A stretch of DNA of 64,000 nt, taken from Ophiosphaerella korrae. Lineage: Eukaryota; Ascomycota; Dothideomycetes; Pleosporales; Phaeosphaeriaceae. The notes under the pieces are model-generated. The model saw only the letters and a program-made list of their open reading frames with translations. It was not told the DNA's origin and ran no database searches. Where the stretch lies: assembly GCA_028456385.1 (NCBI GenBank), contig JALNQF010000028.1, positions 62,001-126,000 on the forward strand, written 5' to 3'. Of the stretch, positions 32,962-44,468 are shown in pieces (within the stretch, counting starts at the first letter, position 1; each line of letters starts with the position of its first letter). Made by a program: the position numbers and the translations under genes.

Positions 32962-33871
32962 ATGGCGTGCAAGCGACCGCTTCGCTGCCTTTTCTCCTCT
33001 GCATCATCGTCGCTCAGGCCTACACAAACCTCGAGAACATGCATTGTGCGGACCTCCGCATGCGCATTTACAACAACCCCATCGCGAGACTCGGAACAAG
33101 ACACGGAAGACACATATAGGCCACGATGGCAGCAAACACCACCGCGCATGGTGGCCCCCATCCGATTACGACCAGCAGCCAAGGGTGGTAAATTCGTGGT
33201 CAATGAGGATCCCAAGCGGCTGGACAACGCATACAGACGGATGCTCGGGCCTGGAGGGGAGAAATGGCTTAGCGAAGAGACCAAGTGGTTGGCGGTTACA
33301 CATAAGAGCTTCGATCATGGAAGAAGAGGGTTTAACGATCGCCTCGCATATTTAGGTATGTGGGGATCTGATTTTGAAAGAAGCAGGCTTGGACGCTAAC
33401 AACAGCTGCAGGCAGAAGAATAGTCGAACTTCAAACATCACAAGCGCTCATGCACTCGCCACAGGAAAACCAATGGCCGAAAGATAAAGAAGACAAGCCA
33501 AAAAAGGATGAGTTTGGACGCAGACCCTACCTACATCCTGCTCTGAACTCACTACAAGGCTTGACAGATGAAGCGGGAGCTATGATCTTGAACAAGGAAC
33601 GGTTAGCAGAAGTAGCAAATCAGTATCATTTAGGCCCAGTTACTCGGTGGACACCAAAGAGGGTATGTGAATATGCTTCGGAGAGGGCCAATCAGCTAAC
33701 ATAATATAGGCTGATGATCTTCAAGGCTCGGGTGTCGAATCTGTCATCATGACCACGCTATACGCCATTGTTGGCGCTGTCGCTCTCGAGTGCGGCGGTG
33801 AGGTTGCGAACAAGGTTGTCCAGAACAAGATTCTCGCCCCGCTTGGCTTCACCTTCGCGTCTGATTCATAG
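32962..33871 (+). CDS. MRPL15: Mitochondrial large-subunit ribosomal protein mL57 (MRPL15, RNase III-like fold)
   Basis: Exons 32962..33355, 33412..33662 and 33710..33871 give 268 residues, both introns with GTATGT donors. A long Ser/Thr/Arg presequence precedes the RNase III-like domain: WLAVTHKSFDHGRRGFNDRLAYLGRRIVELQ spans the first splice (given here in one family block of two exons), then LGPVTRW and ESVIMTTLYAIVGAVALECGG. The catalytic acidic residues of true RNase III are not evident. This fits yeast Mrpl15/mL57, a structural ribosomal protein that sits with mL44. Confidence 0.9.
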
Positions 33872-35599
33872 ATGTGCTATTTAACGCAATCTACGTATTA
33901 GCGTATCTGTACAACACGCGGCACTTGTTTATATCATGTATCATACAATGAAATGTATAGAACGATGAATCCGGGCCGCGAATTGATAACTCGAGCTTGA
34001 TGCCCATGTCATCGCCCTTGTCCTGAACATAAATTTTCTCGATAGTTCCTTCACATTCAGGGATAACTCTTTTTTTCGACTGCCACGTATTCAACACTAG
34101 CTTTTAGCCACTACAGTTGATATCTATTGGGCCCCTCTACATAACTTTCGCGCCTACCAAAAACCCTGATTTTCCCTGCCCAATCACTTCAACATACCTG
34201 ATCAGGCAAGTTCTCCAAGGCATCGATTACAGCTGATCATCACCCGCCCAACTCACTCGCTAAAGTATGCACACACGACACGTGGGCGATCCAACTGAAG
34301 CTGATACTTCCTAATATGGAAGGTCTTAAAGCTGTGTAGATTGCTGTGCTCGCCCGAAAATGCTGGGCGTGGGGCGTGGAGCGACCAAGGGCTCGGGTCG
34401 AAGGCCAGTGAGCGGAGCTGAAATTGCCTGATGCAGGAGGTTTTGTAATAGGTGTAGATTGCAGCGAAGGTAATTCGACCATAAGGCATGACTCGGCTGT
34501 TGCACAACAGATGCTGAAGTTGCCTAACATGGAAGGTTATCAGAAAGTGTGAATTACTGGAGACCCACCTTGCCTTGGCATGGTCGCCTTCCTAAAATGA
34601 GTTTGTCCCCCCATGGCCAGCCGAGGTACTTCATCACGCATTCAGAATTAGGCGTCTCATAGATTGAAGCTGAACCTACTCAATGAGGAAGGATGCGTGA
34701 AATGTGTAGATAACTGTATGGTGACACAGGAGCAGCTGACTGCCAACTAGAAGGATTTACAGGGTGAATTGACAAGAACGTGCACATAGTAGGCCAACAA
34801 AGGTTTACATGCCATCTTAAGGAAGTTGAGTTTAGCCCTACATCGGAACGTACTCAGACGGCCCATTAATCGCAGACTGCGTGGATTACCTGGGTAAGTT
34901 TGGGGTAAGCTTGTCAGATGTTTGCAATTATGTTCACGCAGCTCAACACCAGCCAATGCATAAACAAACCAACATGCCTAATTAGGAAAGATATTTGTAG
35001 CCGTGGATTGTAGCGATTGGGAGAGAGTGCGTCGATAAATTTATCGATCTGTTTCGACAGGCCAGAGTGTCATGTATTCTCCTGGTTCGTGCCAAGCCTC
35101 CCAGTGTAACATGCCTAATGCGGCAAGTTCCAGATAGTATGGATTGCAGCAATCGTGAAAGATACCATGGACGCATTCAAGTGGGCCTGGAGGACCGCTG
35201 CGGATCTTGACTGGCTAGCGCAAGCTCTTACGTAGTCTTCTGACTTCTAGAAGCAGAGTGAGTGGCACAATGCGCTGAAACCCTCCCTCCCCCCCCCCCC
35301 TGTTATCATGAAGCGATCCAAACAAATTGGACGGCATCAAGGCAGATCGGGAAGGGTCAGCAGAAGTGAAATCTCATTGAACCTATTGGCAACAGCTATA
35401 CCATATTACAACGTGCCAATTAGTTATACACTAAAACTATTCGCATTAATAATTATCTATATTGTCGTTAGATTCGTAAAAAGCCTTCCGCATCGTATAA
35501 ACCCCCAGACGCTCTTGCTTGGTCTCGACCTCTTAGACTTCTAACCTAGATTCTCGCATTCGCTGTACCAACGCCCAACACACTCACTTTCTTTTGTTT
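33872..35599. other. Gene-free region dominated by a dispersed repeat array
   Basis: About 1.7 kb without a supportable gene. Its middle carries the ~47-bp repeat array given separately. A homopolymer C run lies at about 35287-35300. Confidence 0.5.
34191..35160. repeat. Array of about eight diverged ~47-bp units with unrelated spacers
   Basis: Units begin near 34191, 34304, 34420, 34517, 34672, 34808, 34971 and 35108. The first and last align without gaps: AACAT-A/G-CCT-A/G-AT, two variable bases, GGCAAGTTC, eleven variable bases, then GATT-A/G-CAGC. A rough consensus is CCTAAT, two free bases, GGAAGG/GGCAAG, ~12 bp, TGTGTAGATTGCAG. The core CCTRAT-NN-(A)GG is often palindromic (CCTGATCAGG, CCTAATTAGG). 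Spacers of about 50-115 bp look unrelated to each other. The copy at 34808 is partial. All copies are in the same orientation. Function unknown. Confidence 0.7.
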
Positions 35600-37872
35600 T
35601 CAGCTTGGGGCGCTGTTTCTTCTATTGTGGTCTTCTCGTCGCTTATCCATGTCGTGTTCTCTCGCAGTGTTCTCAGTGAGTAAAGTATTGGTTGGTGAAA
35701 AGTCCTTGGCAACCTCAAAACCTCGCTTCCGGATGGGCTTGAAATCTGTTACCGTTGAGAGAGACAGCGCCGGGGATGCAAGAGGTGGAGATGCAAGTGG
35801 CTGATAGGAATGTTTAGGTTTGTTGGGTGATCCTAGGGCCTGAGAAGATGGTGAGGCCCAGAAGTTCTCGCCGTCTTCCCAAATGCTGCTTGTTCTTATT
35901 TCGGCCCCATATAACATCTTCTGTATCGCCCCCTACTATTTCAGTGATGCTTAATTCGGTGTCAGGTGTGACTTCTGGAGAAAATTGTGTTGTGCGTTCC
36001 TTTTCAACGTCTACTTCCGTGCACTCTTCCTCCCACTCATCTAATACACTTTCAACTAACCTCTGCCCTTTCGCCTGTCCGATCCATAGTCGCCATCACC
36101 TTCCAAATCTTCAAGCCAGCTCTCTTCACTGAGTAGTTACAAGCTATCTGGTCGTCCCATCCGTAGATATCTACGTTCTCGTCCCCCAGTTTTCTTTTTC
36201 TCCGCATCTGCCGCATCCGAGTTCATTCGTCTCAATGCTGCTATTGAAGTGCGTAATGGTCATGGTGGTGGCTCGCATGGCCCTTACGATAATGATGTTA
36301 GCTTGGGCATCTGGGAAAAATTGATGGAAAGAGGTGGATCTGGCAAAGCTGCATGCAAAGGATGAGGAGAATATGATATTACGGGACTTATTAATTGTAT
36401 AGGAGACTGTGCTGGTGAAGGTGAGCGAGAACGAGAAGGGAAAGGAGAAGGTATCGAATATAGAGAGCTTACCTCTGAGCGGAAATGTCCTAGAATTGAC
36501 GACTCATCAAATTTTGTCATCAAAAGGCCAGACGTAAAGGCTGCTTGAAGTAGCGGCTCGAACGACGATTGTGCCGGCATAGAATTAGTCGGTATGACTA
36601 ATAATAGGCTCGAGCGACTGCTATTTGGCGTCTTTATGATACTGCTATCTGCGTTGCTGATACTATTATTAAGTAGTATGAAGGCACCCTTACTTAGTGC
36701 AGCAGTGCCAATGGTGTCAAGTACTCCTTCCCTAATCAGAGTAGCATGCATTAGCAGATTATATTTTGACTAGAAGCGATCACGGGCAATTCCAGACCAT
36801 CTACATCAACCGGTTCAAGTATAGAGGGTTTTGATGGGAATCGAGACAAGTTGACAATAGAGCCAATGCCCTGTTGATTTCTTTCATGCTTAACTGGCTC
36901 TTCGGGGATCTGGTCCGCTGGGGAAACGACATATGATGGTTCATATGCAATAAGAGGTAAGCTGGGTAAATTTGTGCTCAAGGAAGCGCGGATAGATGTT
37001 GTAGAGGCCTTTATAGTTCAGGCGCAAATGTTGCAGAACTCCGTTAAATTCTTGTAATGAGCAATATCAAATGGTAAAGGCGGTAGAATCACATCCAGTG
37101 CATTTCCGGTTATAGGACCGGATAGACTGTTTAATCTTGCACGAAGTGGTGGCTGTGGGGTCTGGGCTGATGGCACAGCTGCGACCGATTTTGCACGTTG
37201 AAGTCGGTCATTCGCTTCCGCCCGAAAGAATGAAGGACGCGCTGGTGAGCAATTCTGACTTGCAAGCCCCCGGCCGTGAGTAGCATTTCGGAAAGCTGGA
37301 TGACGTTGAAGTAATGATTGAGCGGATGTGGAGATTTCTTGTTCGTGTATTGAATTTAGAGATTGCTTTGATGTGCTTAGAGGAGAGCCGCTCTGATCAG
37401 GTACTGATATCAACAGTTTTGGATCCTCAATCACAGTGGAAAGCCCCGAAACTTGTATCTTCCTCATTGGGAGGTTGCATCCAGATTCTCGTCTCGCAGC
37501 AAACGGCCATGACAAGCGACTAGCTCGCTTCACGGCTTCAGTAGGTTTTGGTGGGACATAATGTGCAATTGCGCCAGGTGCTTTCCCCGCCTTCAAAGTC
37601 CCTACGGATACCAAAGGACCCCATCCTGAGCTAGTATTGAATGGGAAGACGATATTACGCCTCAAAACAGCGCGCGGCCTAGCCACGGAATCTTGATTCT
37701 CACCTTGGGCTTGCGCAATCGATACACCACGATATTCCAGGTCAGCTAGAAGTTGTTTGTGAATTCGAACGGCCCGGACTAGCAGAACTACTAGAGCAAT
37801 GATGCAAATAAAACTAACATCGATAGCACTAGCTATAGCTATGATAGCTGTGCTGCTCAGTGGCGCGCTCAT
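35600..37872 (-). pseudogene. Broken gene for a single-pass membrane protein
   Basis: From ATG 37872 the frame runs 284 residues. It encodes one transmembrane segment near the N-terminus (IIAIASAIDVSFICIIALVVLLV), then RIHKQLLADLEYRGVSIAQAQ, RPRAVLRRN and a long Ser/Pro-rich region. It meets TGA at 37018-37020. The same frame stays open for another 89 codons beyond that stop with similar composition (PSLPLIAYEPSYVVSP). Further Ser/Pro-rich stretches continue in shifted frames at 36284-36751 and 35600-35917, the latter with SSIWEDGENFWASPSS. No intron explains the stop. I recall similar tail-less hypothetical proteins in Pleosporales but have no function for them. A truncated 284-residue product may still be made. 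Confidence 0.55.
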
Positions 37873-38948
37873 TGTGGAGCGCACAGATGCAAATACTTGG
37901 GAGGCGCTCGAGTTGCTCTGATGTCGATTATCTGGGCATTGCTGCAGTTGTTCCGATGAAGTGATTCTTCTTAAGATAAAGCAATGTAATATCTCTAGGC
38001 TGTTGTCCTCCTCTTCGCTGAACCTTGCATCCTAGATCAACAAAAAAAGATAGGAAAAGAATTGGATGGTAAAACGAGTACAGGGCGAAAAAGTTCGAAA
38101 GCCCGCCGAGAAGCATGGGGTACATGCATGTAAACATACATTATGTTGTGTTTACTTGTATTTTCGCCGTCATCGAGGTGAAGGTCTGGGGAATGTAAAT
38201 GAAATATGAAAAAAAAAAAAACGGAGCTGTGATCGAGGGGTGCCTTTGGAATGTACTCATTGCATGCCAAGGAAATCAGGAGAGAATTCTGTATTATGGC
38301 ATGAGTAAAGACATAGAAAAAAAAGCTGATCCTAGTCTTCGAATCGGCATCCCAAGCCCTAACCTTTGTTATTATCGTGTGGGTATCAGCTCCGCTTTTG
38401 CCACTATTGGTGTTGACTATGGAGTTTCTTTTGTATCTTGTTATACACCGCGCTTCGTTGCGGTTCAAACATATTTCGCCTCATAGATTTTTTTTTTTTT
38501 CACAATCTGGGCCACGTTTGCGTTAGTACTACATAAACGCTGTGAGTCTGGCGCCGCACAAGAAGCCTTTGGAGTTGACCTGTCTCAATACTTCTTTTGG
38601 GAACAGTTGTCGCTCCTGCAGCGATAAGATCGAATACTTGCCTGAAATAAGGCATTGTTCTAGATAAATGAAACCCTTAAAGAATGTGTTTACATTGCCA
38701 AAGGTAACGTTATTCACAGCGGAAGAAGGTATTGAGAGTGTGAAGGGATAATTCTTACGGGTCAGGCACACTAACCGTATTGAGAGACCAAATTATCAGA
38801 TGGCTGCACTCGACAACAAGAAGGGAAGATCAGTAATGCAAGAAATCGATTGCGATAAAAATATGTACAATAAAGCGAGCGACGCATTGCCGTTTGTGGG
38901 TATAAGTGAGCTGTAAGCTCCGAAGAAAAGCCGCCACTTACTGTTACG
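37873..38948. other. Intergenic
   Basis: About 1.1 kb with A and T homopolymer runs near 38210 and 38487. Minus-strand open frames at 37928-38468 show no domain or splice support. Confidence 0.4.
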
Positions 38949-40469
38949 CTAGGTCTTCTTCCAGAAAAATGCGTTGGAAGCCTTGGAAGGCTTCGAAGGC
39001 GGAGGATCAAAGCTTGGCGCTTCTTCAATATCCAATTGTTCAAGCTTCGACTTCTGATTTTTGTTCAACTCTTTCTTTAGTTTACGCTCGTCTTTTTTCC
39101 TCAACCATGTGACCCATAAGCAATAGATAGCAGCTAACGCTCCCATACCTCCAATTACGCCACCAATTACTGCACCAACTAGTCCTTGGCGTTGCCATTG
39201 CGATTGCACTGGGCGTTGATAAGCTTCAGGTGTGGATTTTGGGCAAAATGAAACAGGCATGACCATGTTGTTCTTCTGGATAGCTTCGGCGAGAAAAAAG
39301 TTGTTAGTCTCATAGTCAGCCATGAGGTAGACCTGACCAAGAAACGCAGCACCAAGATAGAAGGGTGCCTTAGAATCTTCAGCACGATCCTGTATGGGGG
39401 TGATGTTGGACGCGTTCACGAGGACCTCAGGTGGGAGCGTGACTGTGAAACCATCTTTGAGAACGATGGATAGAGAGCCCTTGAATGGGTTCTTGAGCTT
39501 CAGAGAGTTATCGCCCCAGGTATTGTCTTTCTCGGCGCCCAACCGAGAGATAAAGTTCTTCGTGATTTGGTATGGAAGAGAGATCGGGAATTGTTCGGTA
39601 GTGATCTGCGCCTCGAAGTCTGCTGCTCGCGACTTCATGTCGGTGAAGACGGTGTTGTCAAATAGTGACGTGTTAGAGTTATCATTTGAGTTAGTGATGA
39701 CAATATCTTTGATGCGCACAGTCATCGAGTTGATATTGGCGATATTCATGGGGTACATATGAGGAGTACCAGTGAACCGGCCAGAATCGTAGCCTCCGAA
39801 GACATTGCTGCCATTGACAGCACCTCCAGCACGATCGAAGCCCTGTCCAATGTAGAGAGAATACGTTTTTCCAGCTATTATATCCCTTGCTGCTAGATCG
39901 CGCAGTACAGTTGACGATGAACCCATTCCAATCCGACCAGGCGTTATAGATCCTTGGGTGGCTATTTCGAGGGTCGAATTTTCGAGGAGGGTTTGCGAGG
40001 CACCTTCAGTCTCAAAGTAATGCGTATATAAGCGAAGGCTGTCTTGACCAAAAAATCCCGAAAAGGTACTATTGCTTGCCCGATCTTGTGTCTGGAAATT
40101 TGGTTGAGGCACAAACCTGAGGTATGTGTTAGTAAAGCATCTCATAACAATATTTCGATGTGCTTACGAAGTTGAATCTTGGTTATTAAAAAAACCCCCA
40201 GTCGATCTGTCACAGTTCTTCAGAGTACTGTTATCGTTGCAATATGTGTGCGATGCGAAGGAAGTGTGATTTTGCGCTAGCGATGGCCAAAGACTTTGAT
40301 TTTGTGCAGGCGTTCCGAGGCCAATAAAAGATCCATATTGGAAAACTGGAGAATCGTGGACTGCTCGCTTATGGATATCGACGTAGACAGGCTTCTTTGA
40401 GCAATTGAAGGCAACTATTGACTGAGCAAACAGCACAGTTGCGGAAAGATAGAAAAGAGCTGAGGCCAT
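38949..40469 (-). CDS. Pepsin-like (A1-fold) membrane protein lacking catalytic aspartates
   Basis: Exons 40469..40168 and 40116..38949 give 489 residues. The intron has GTAAGC donor, CTAAC branch and CAG acceptor. A signal peptide spans ~1-20. The N-terminal lobe starts like an aspartic protease (FQYGSFIGLGTPAQNQSLW), but the next segment reads PSLAQNHTSF where DTGS is expected. Later blocks are A1-like: FSGFFGQDSLRLY, GRIGMG, SLYIGQ, NVFGGYDSGRF. The second lobe lacks a D-[ST]-G motif and has DFEAQITTEQFPISLPYQ in its place. The end of the fold (APFYLGAAFLGQVYLMADYE) is well kept. Residues ~410-437 are a transmembrane helix (AVIGGVIGGMGALAAIYCLW), followed by a Lys-rich cytoplasmic tail. 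It is probably a pseudopeptidase at the cell surface. The role is unknown. Confidence 0.82.
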
Positions 40470-41483
40470 AGCGGTGGTAAGTAGACACTTGAACCAGCAA
40501 GTTGTCAAGTCAAGCAGAGATAGAATGGTCACTGGCCGGGCTAGCAAAAAGAACAGCAGCGGCCACAATACGTCTAAGATGTCGCAAAGGTACGGAGGCG
40601 ATGCGGTGTCTATGTAGGCCTCCAGACATTGTACCCTAGATGGGCTTATATGAGACAGTGGGTTTGTGACCAGTCAGACGAAGTCGGAGCTATTCTTGCA
40701 TGTTGGCTTGCCCCAAGAGACCGCCTCAAAGTACAGTTCCTGCATCCCGGGTGATGGATAGAGCCGCAAATGAGAAAATCGCTGCTTCAGAGCGCCTGCT
40801 GATGTGGGGGGGTTGTACCATCGCTTGGAAGGGATAGGTGCCAGCGCTTCGAAGCTGAGTGTTGCATGGGGAAGAAAGAAATTCCTTGCCGAACGTAAGA
40901 TTTAGCTTCGGGAAGGTCGCCAACGATTGGATGAAAGGAAGAAGCGGTCGTACTAAAGATAGTTGGCGTCTACATGAAGTCCTCGATTGGCTAGCAGCCT
41001 ACCCTAGCGCCGCGTGCACAGGCCATTTCGCTATTCTTAACCTCCACGTTACTTGTTCGCCCAGGGCAAGCATCCTCAACACGAAACCCAATTGAATTGG
41101 CGCCTGCCACAACTTTTCGGGAACAACGGCCCAGGTCTTGTTCCCAGAATGCTTGGTCGACACTTTATTTAGCAGGCGTCGCCAGCACCATTCGTGTCTC
41201 AAGTGACATCCAACACCACACAACTTGATATGACTTGCGGGTGATCTCAGCCCTTGCATTCAAGCTCTACTCTTTACCTCCTTGTATGACGATATTCTTT
41301 TTTTCGAGGCCAGATTGTTGTCGAGATGTTCTTCTCTCGTTCTATGCTTTGTGCGCGTCAAAATGCAAGGTTTTTAACAACCTAGAGTCAGCAGATCCTC
41401 ATTTGCGAGCAATTTTTCAGTTAATAGGAAGTGTTCTGTGATTCAACATATTGAATTTACTTGCGCTTATATTTCACAACAAC
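40470..41483. other. Intergenic
   Basis: About 1 kb between two minus-strand genes, containing the promoter of the pepsin-like gene. No gene or repeat supported. Confidence 0.4.
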
Positions 41484-43112
41484 TCAAAAGTTTGCCCGAG
41501 AATAAAACAATAGCCAATCGGCCATCCGGGCAAAGTTTTCCTTGCGATGGGTCAAAAACTGGTTGGTAGAAAGAAACGATGGGGTTGGAAGCCACTGCAA
41601 ATTGCGTTTTGGGATCGGGCTTCTCACTTCTGGAAGTTCAGCAGGATGCGCGGGAGTCTGCGCGGTGGGTAACTCGGCACTCATTGTGTGCGCACTACGC
41701 GATGAGTGCGATGTATCTTGCGGTGGGGGATAATATGTTTGTTGATTTCCATGCACGGGCGCAAACCCAAGGCCTTTCGACTGGTCCCACGAGCTGGAAT
41801 GCTGATGATGCACCGGCGATTCGTAGTGCGCTGAGTTTTGAAACTCGGGGTGAGGACGGGGCGAGCCTTGTGGAGAGTAGGTAGAGGCTTGCACGTTGGG
41901 TGAGTACATTGTGCTTCCTTGCGACATTGAGAAGTGTCCAACAGAAGTGTTGTCAACCATTGGGGTACGACCGTCAGTCACAATATTTGGATGTGCACTA
42001 CTGTCGACCTGTGCTGCTCGCTTTCGACGGCGAAGGCAGAAAAGTGCTAGGAGGACAACAGCCGGTCTAGCGCGAGGGACGTCTCCTGGTCCGGTCCCTC
42101 CTGTAGCAGTTTGCGGATACCATCTACTGTTGGCAATATCATACACCAGCATTTGCTAATATCAAGGTCAGTCATCCGTCACAATATATCTCGAAGACTA
42201 TTTACAGTCATGTTGGTCTATATCAATGTCAGCAACATAGGCCGTCTACGTTGTTAATGTAGTACTTACATAACTCAGAAGACCAGTGGATGATGTTTCG
42301 ACACCCCCAAAATAAATCAGCATGCCTCGGTCTCCAGCTGAGATGTACTGAAGTGTACCCTCTGCTCGAGGCCGCCCTTCATGACCAGTTCGATTCGACC
42401 AAATTTTAGAATTCATGTCATACGAAACCAACCCATTCAGCATAAAGGATTTACCAGCCCATCCAGATACTGTCTTGTTGCTTAGATAGCCACCATAGTA
42501 GTATGCAACCCCCTCATCAGTGACAGTGGAGGCACCAAATGCGGGCCACGAGATCAACGATTGTGAGCCATCAGGAAGTGTCCGGTCCCATTTGTTGTAT
42601 AAGGCATCATAGTACCACAAAGTAGTGGACCCTGGTGCACTTCCGTTGTTATATTCGCTGCTAAAAAGATAAAATAATTTGTTGGCTTGATCGGGCCAAA
42701 GTACACCCCCACTCACAGTAGGAACTTCCGGACCTTATCACTAGTCAGTCTGCTTCCAAACACAGCCACCAGGCTTGCTCAAATCAAATATACTTTCGTT
42801 AGATTGCTGCACAAAGGAGGTACTCCTTTGCTGAGGTCTTTTAGGTCTCCCCATAGCAGCCATGGATCTGCGATGGTTGGTTAGTATTTGTGAAAAAAAA
42901 ACTGCCCTGTAGAATTACATACTTCCCTCCTGTCGGCTATCGCTGTTGATACTAGTGCCATAGTATGCAAGCCCTCCGTCAATATAGAACTTTGAGTTAA
43001 TTACACAAGTTTGTTGTTGATGGCGCCGACAAAAATCCTTGATAGGATCCTGTATGGCCTGTTGTGCAGTGGCTAACGCCCATATGGCGCTCGAGATGGC
43101 CAAACGCATCAT
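41484..43112 (-). pseudogene. Kelch-type membrane protein gene with central deletion
   Basis: The gene starts at ATG 43112 with a signal peptide (RLAISSAIWALATAQ) and DFCRRHQQQTCVINSKFYIDGG. An exon from about 42874 (PWLLWGDLKDLSKGVPPLC) and a long Kelch exon (42716..42271: SGGVLWPDQANK, FGASTVTDEGVAYYYGGYL, GMLIYFGG) follow. A 12-nt exon (TNMT, near 42216) and MLVYDIANSRWYPQ come next. After DVPRARP the frame jumps straight to a hydrophobic-basic stretch (AVVLLALFCLRRRKR) and a Pro/Ser/His-rich tail. In full family members several hundred residues of Kelch repeats and a longer transmembrane helix lie between, so the centre is missing. The junction of the second and third exons also does not keep frame in my reading. 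It is probably non-functional. Confidence 0.6.
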
Positions 43113-44468
43113 CAAAATGATCGAAAGCACGATGAAGATGAAACAAGCGACAGGAGCCGGGGAGGGCGCTTTTGTTCATAATCTCACATCTGCATAGGGC
43201 CACAAGGTCTTGGTCAATCGGGTCTGACAACACACTGCATGGATCAAAGCCACTGGCGCCCACGTTGAGGCGTGGCTTGTCAGTAGGTCGAAGATTTTCA
43301 TTGGTTTCGCTTATGTGCGTTAAGGTGCTGTGATTCAAGTTAGCCCAAAGCTCACAAAGCACATCGGAGTTGTCCGTGCCACATATGTGTGTGGAGCAAG
43401 AACTAGGTAGTACCGGCAACTCGCTCACTACACCAGATCGATCCTACCCATGGACAATACTCCTCTATAACTGAAGTTTCAAAAACACTAGAAATGTAGG
43501 TAGGCATATCTTGGGCACTTCGGAAAGTTGCCAAGAATTCAGGCTGACCGCCTTGCAGATCTGACGCTGGCTAGGCTAGGCATGAACGCTGGGAGTTTTA
43601 CTTCGGGGCCGCTTGTGAAAGATGAGGTGGGGCAATTGCCACCCTTGTGCAACCTCTCATATATTTCTGATATCTCACGTATGGTGTTCGACATTCATGC
43701 AGATACGATCGTCATAGTTATTGGTGAGTTGCGTGGCCATGCCCCTTAATTCAGCCAGCTTTCTTGGCCACGCCTACCAAGCTCGAGCCCATTTATAGTG
43801 CGGCGCCATATATTAGTTTATTACGGTACCAGAATGGTTTGTGGATACCATTGACGTACGAATCTTTTGTCTTTCTTCAGTCAATGATGGGGCTCTCGTG
43901 TAGTGGACAACTAGAGGATTTGAAGGCAGAGGTCAAGAATCCTTCTTACGCACTATAGCTACTTACTCAACCACTATAGTTCCTGCTATGGCCTATAATA
44001 CTACGGTTTCGAAGGAGAAAGTACTTGCTAGTAAGTTTCAGTTATTGAAAGGTTATTTATAGATTCATTATTGCCTTCTGTTGAGTTACTGTAAGCTAAG
44101 TCATACGCGTACCGGTGAGGTGGTTCGAGGGTTGGCTGCCCACACGACTTATATGGACAGAACTTAGAATGGTTATTTTTATGGCTCTCGATGCTGACAA
44201 AAATGGCCGTATCATATGAAGTCAGTTGTATGACTTTGACTCAAACAATCCCTTAACGACTTCACTAAAACAGCCAGATCCTGACCTTGCGAGAGGATCG
44301 TAAACTTTGTGCTCCAATCATTTCTAACTTGTATTTGATCTCAGAGTGTAAATTTAGAGGGCTTGAGCTTGGAAAATTGTCCAAATTCCTTGTCTACTCT
44401 CACCTTGAAGTGCAAGGATTGGCTCTAGATGCCTTTCCGAATACCAGAAACACAAGTATTAGAAGTAC
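43113..44468. other. Gene-poor accessory sequence
   Basis: About 1.35 kb of mixed composition with many stops in all frames. It may include decayed mobile-element sequence, but no transposase, reverse transcriptase or terminal repeat could be recognised. Confidence 0.4.

Noticed and set aside
34191..35160. CRISPR-like reading of the repeat array (repeats with unique spacers)
   Set aside because: Units are strongly diverged, spacers vary widely in length, and the genome is eukaryotic. Only a general repeat array is supported.
35308..35544. 78-codon plus-strand frame with a hydrophobic stretch
   Set aside because: Isolated, no homology recognised, codon use unlike neighbouring genes.
43113..44468. 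Suspected decayed transposon
   Set aside because: No transposase or reverse-transcriptase motifs and no terminal repeats could be found by eye, so it is left as unassigned sequence.
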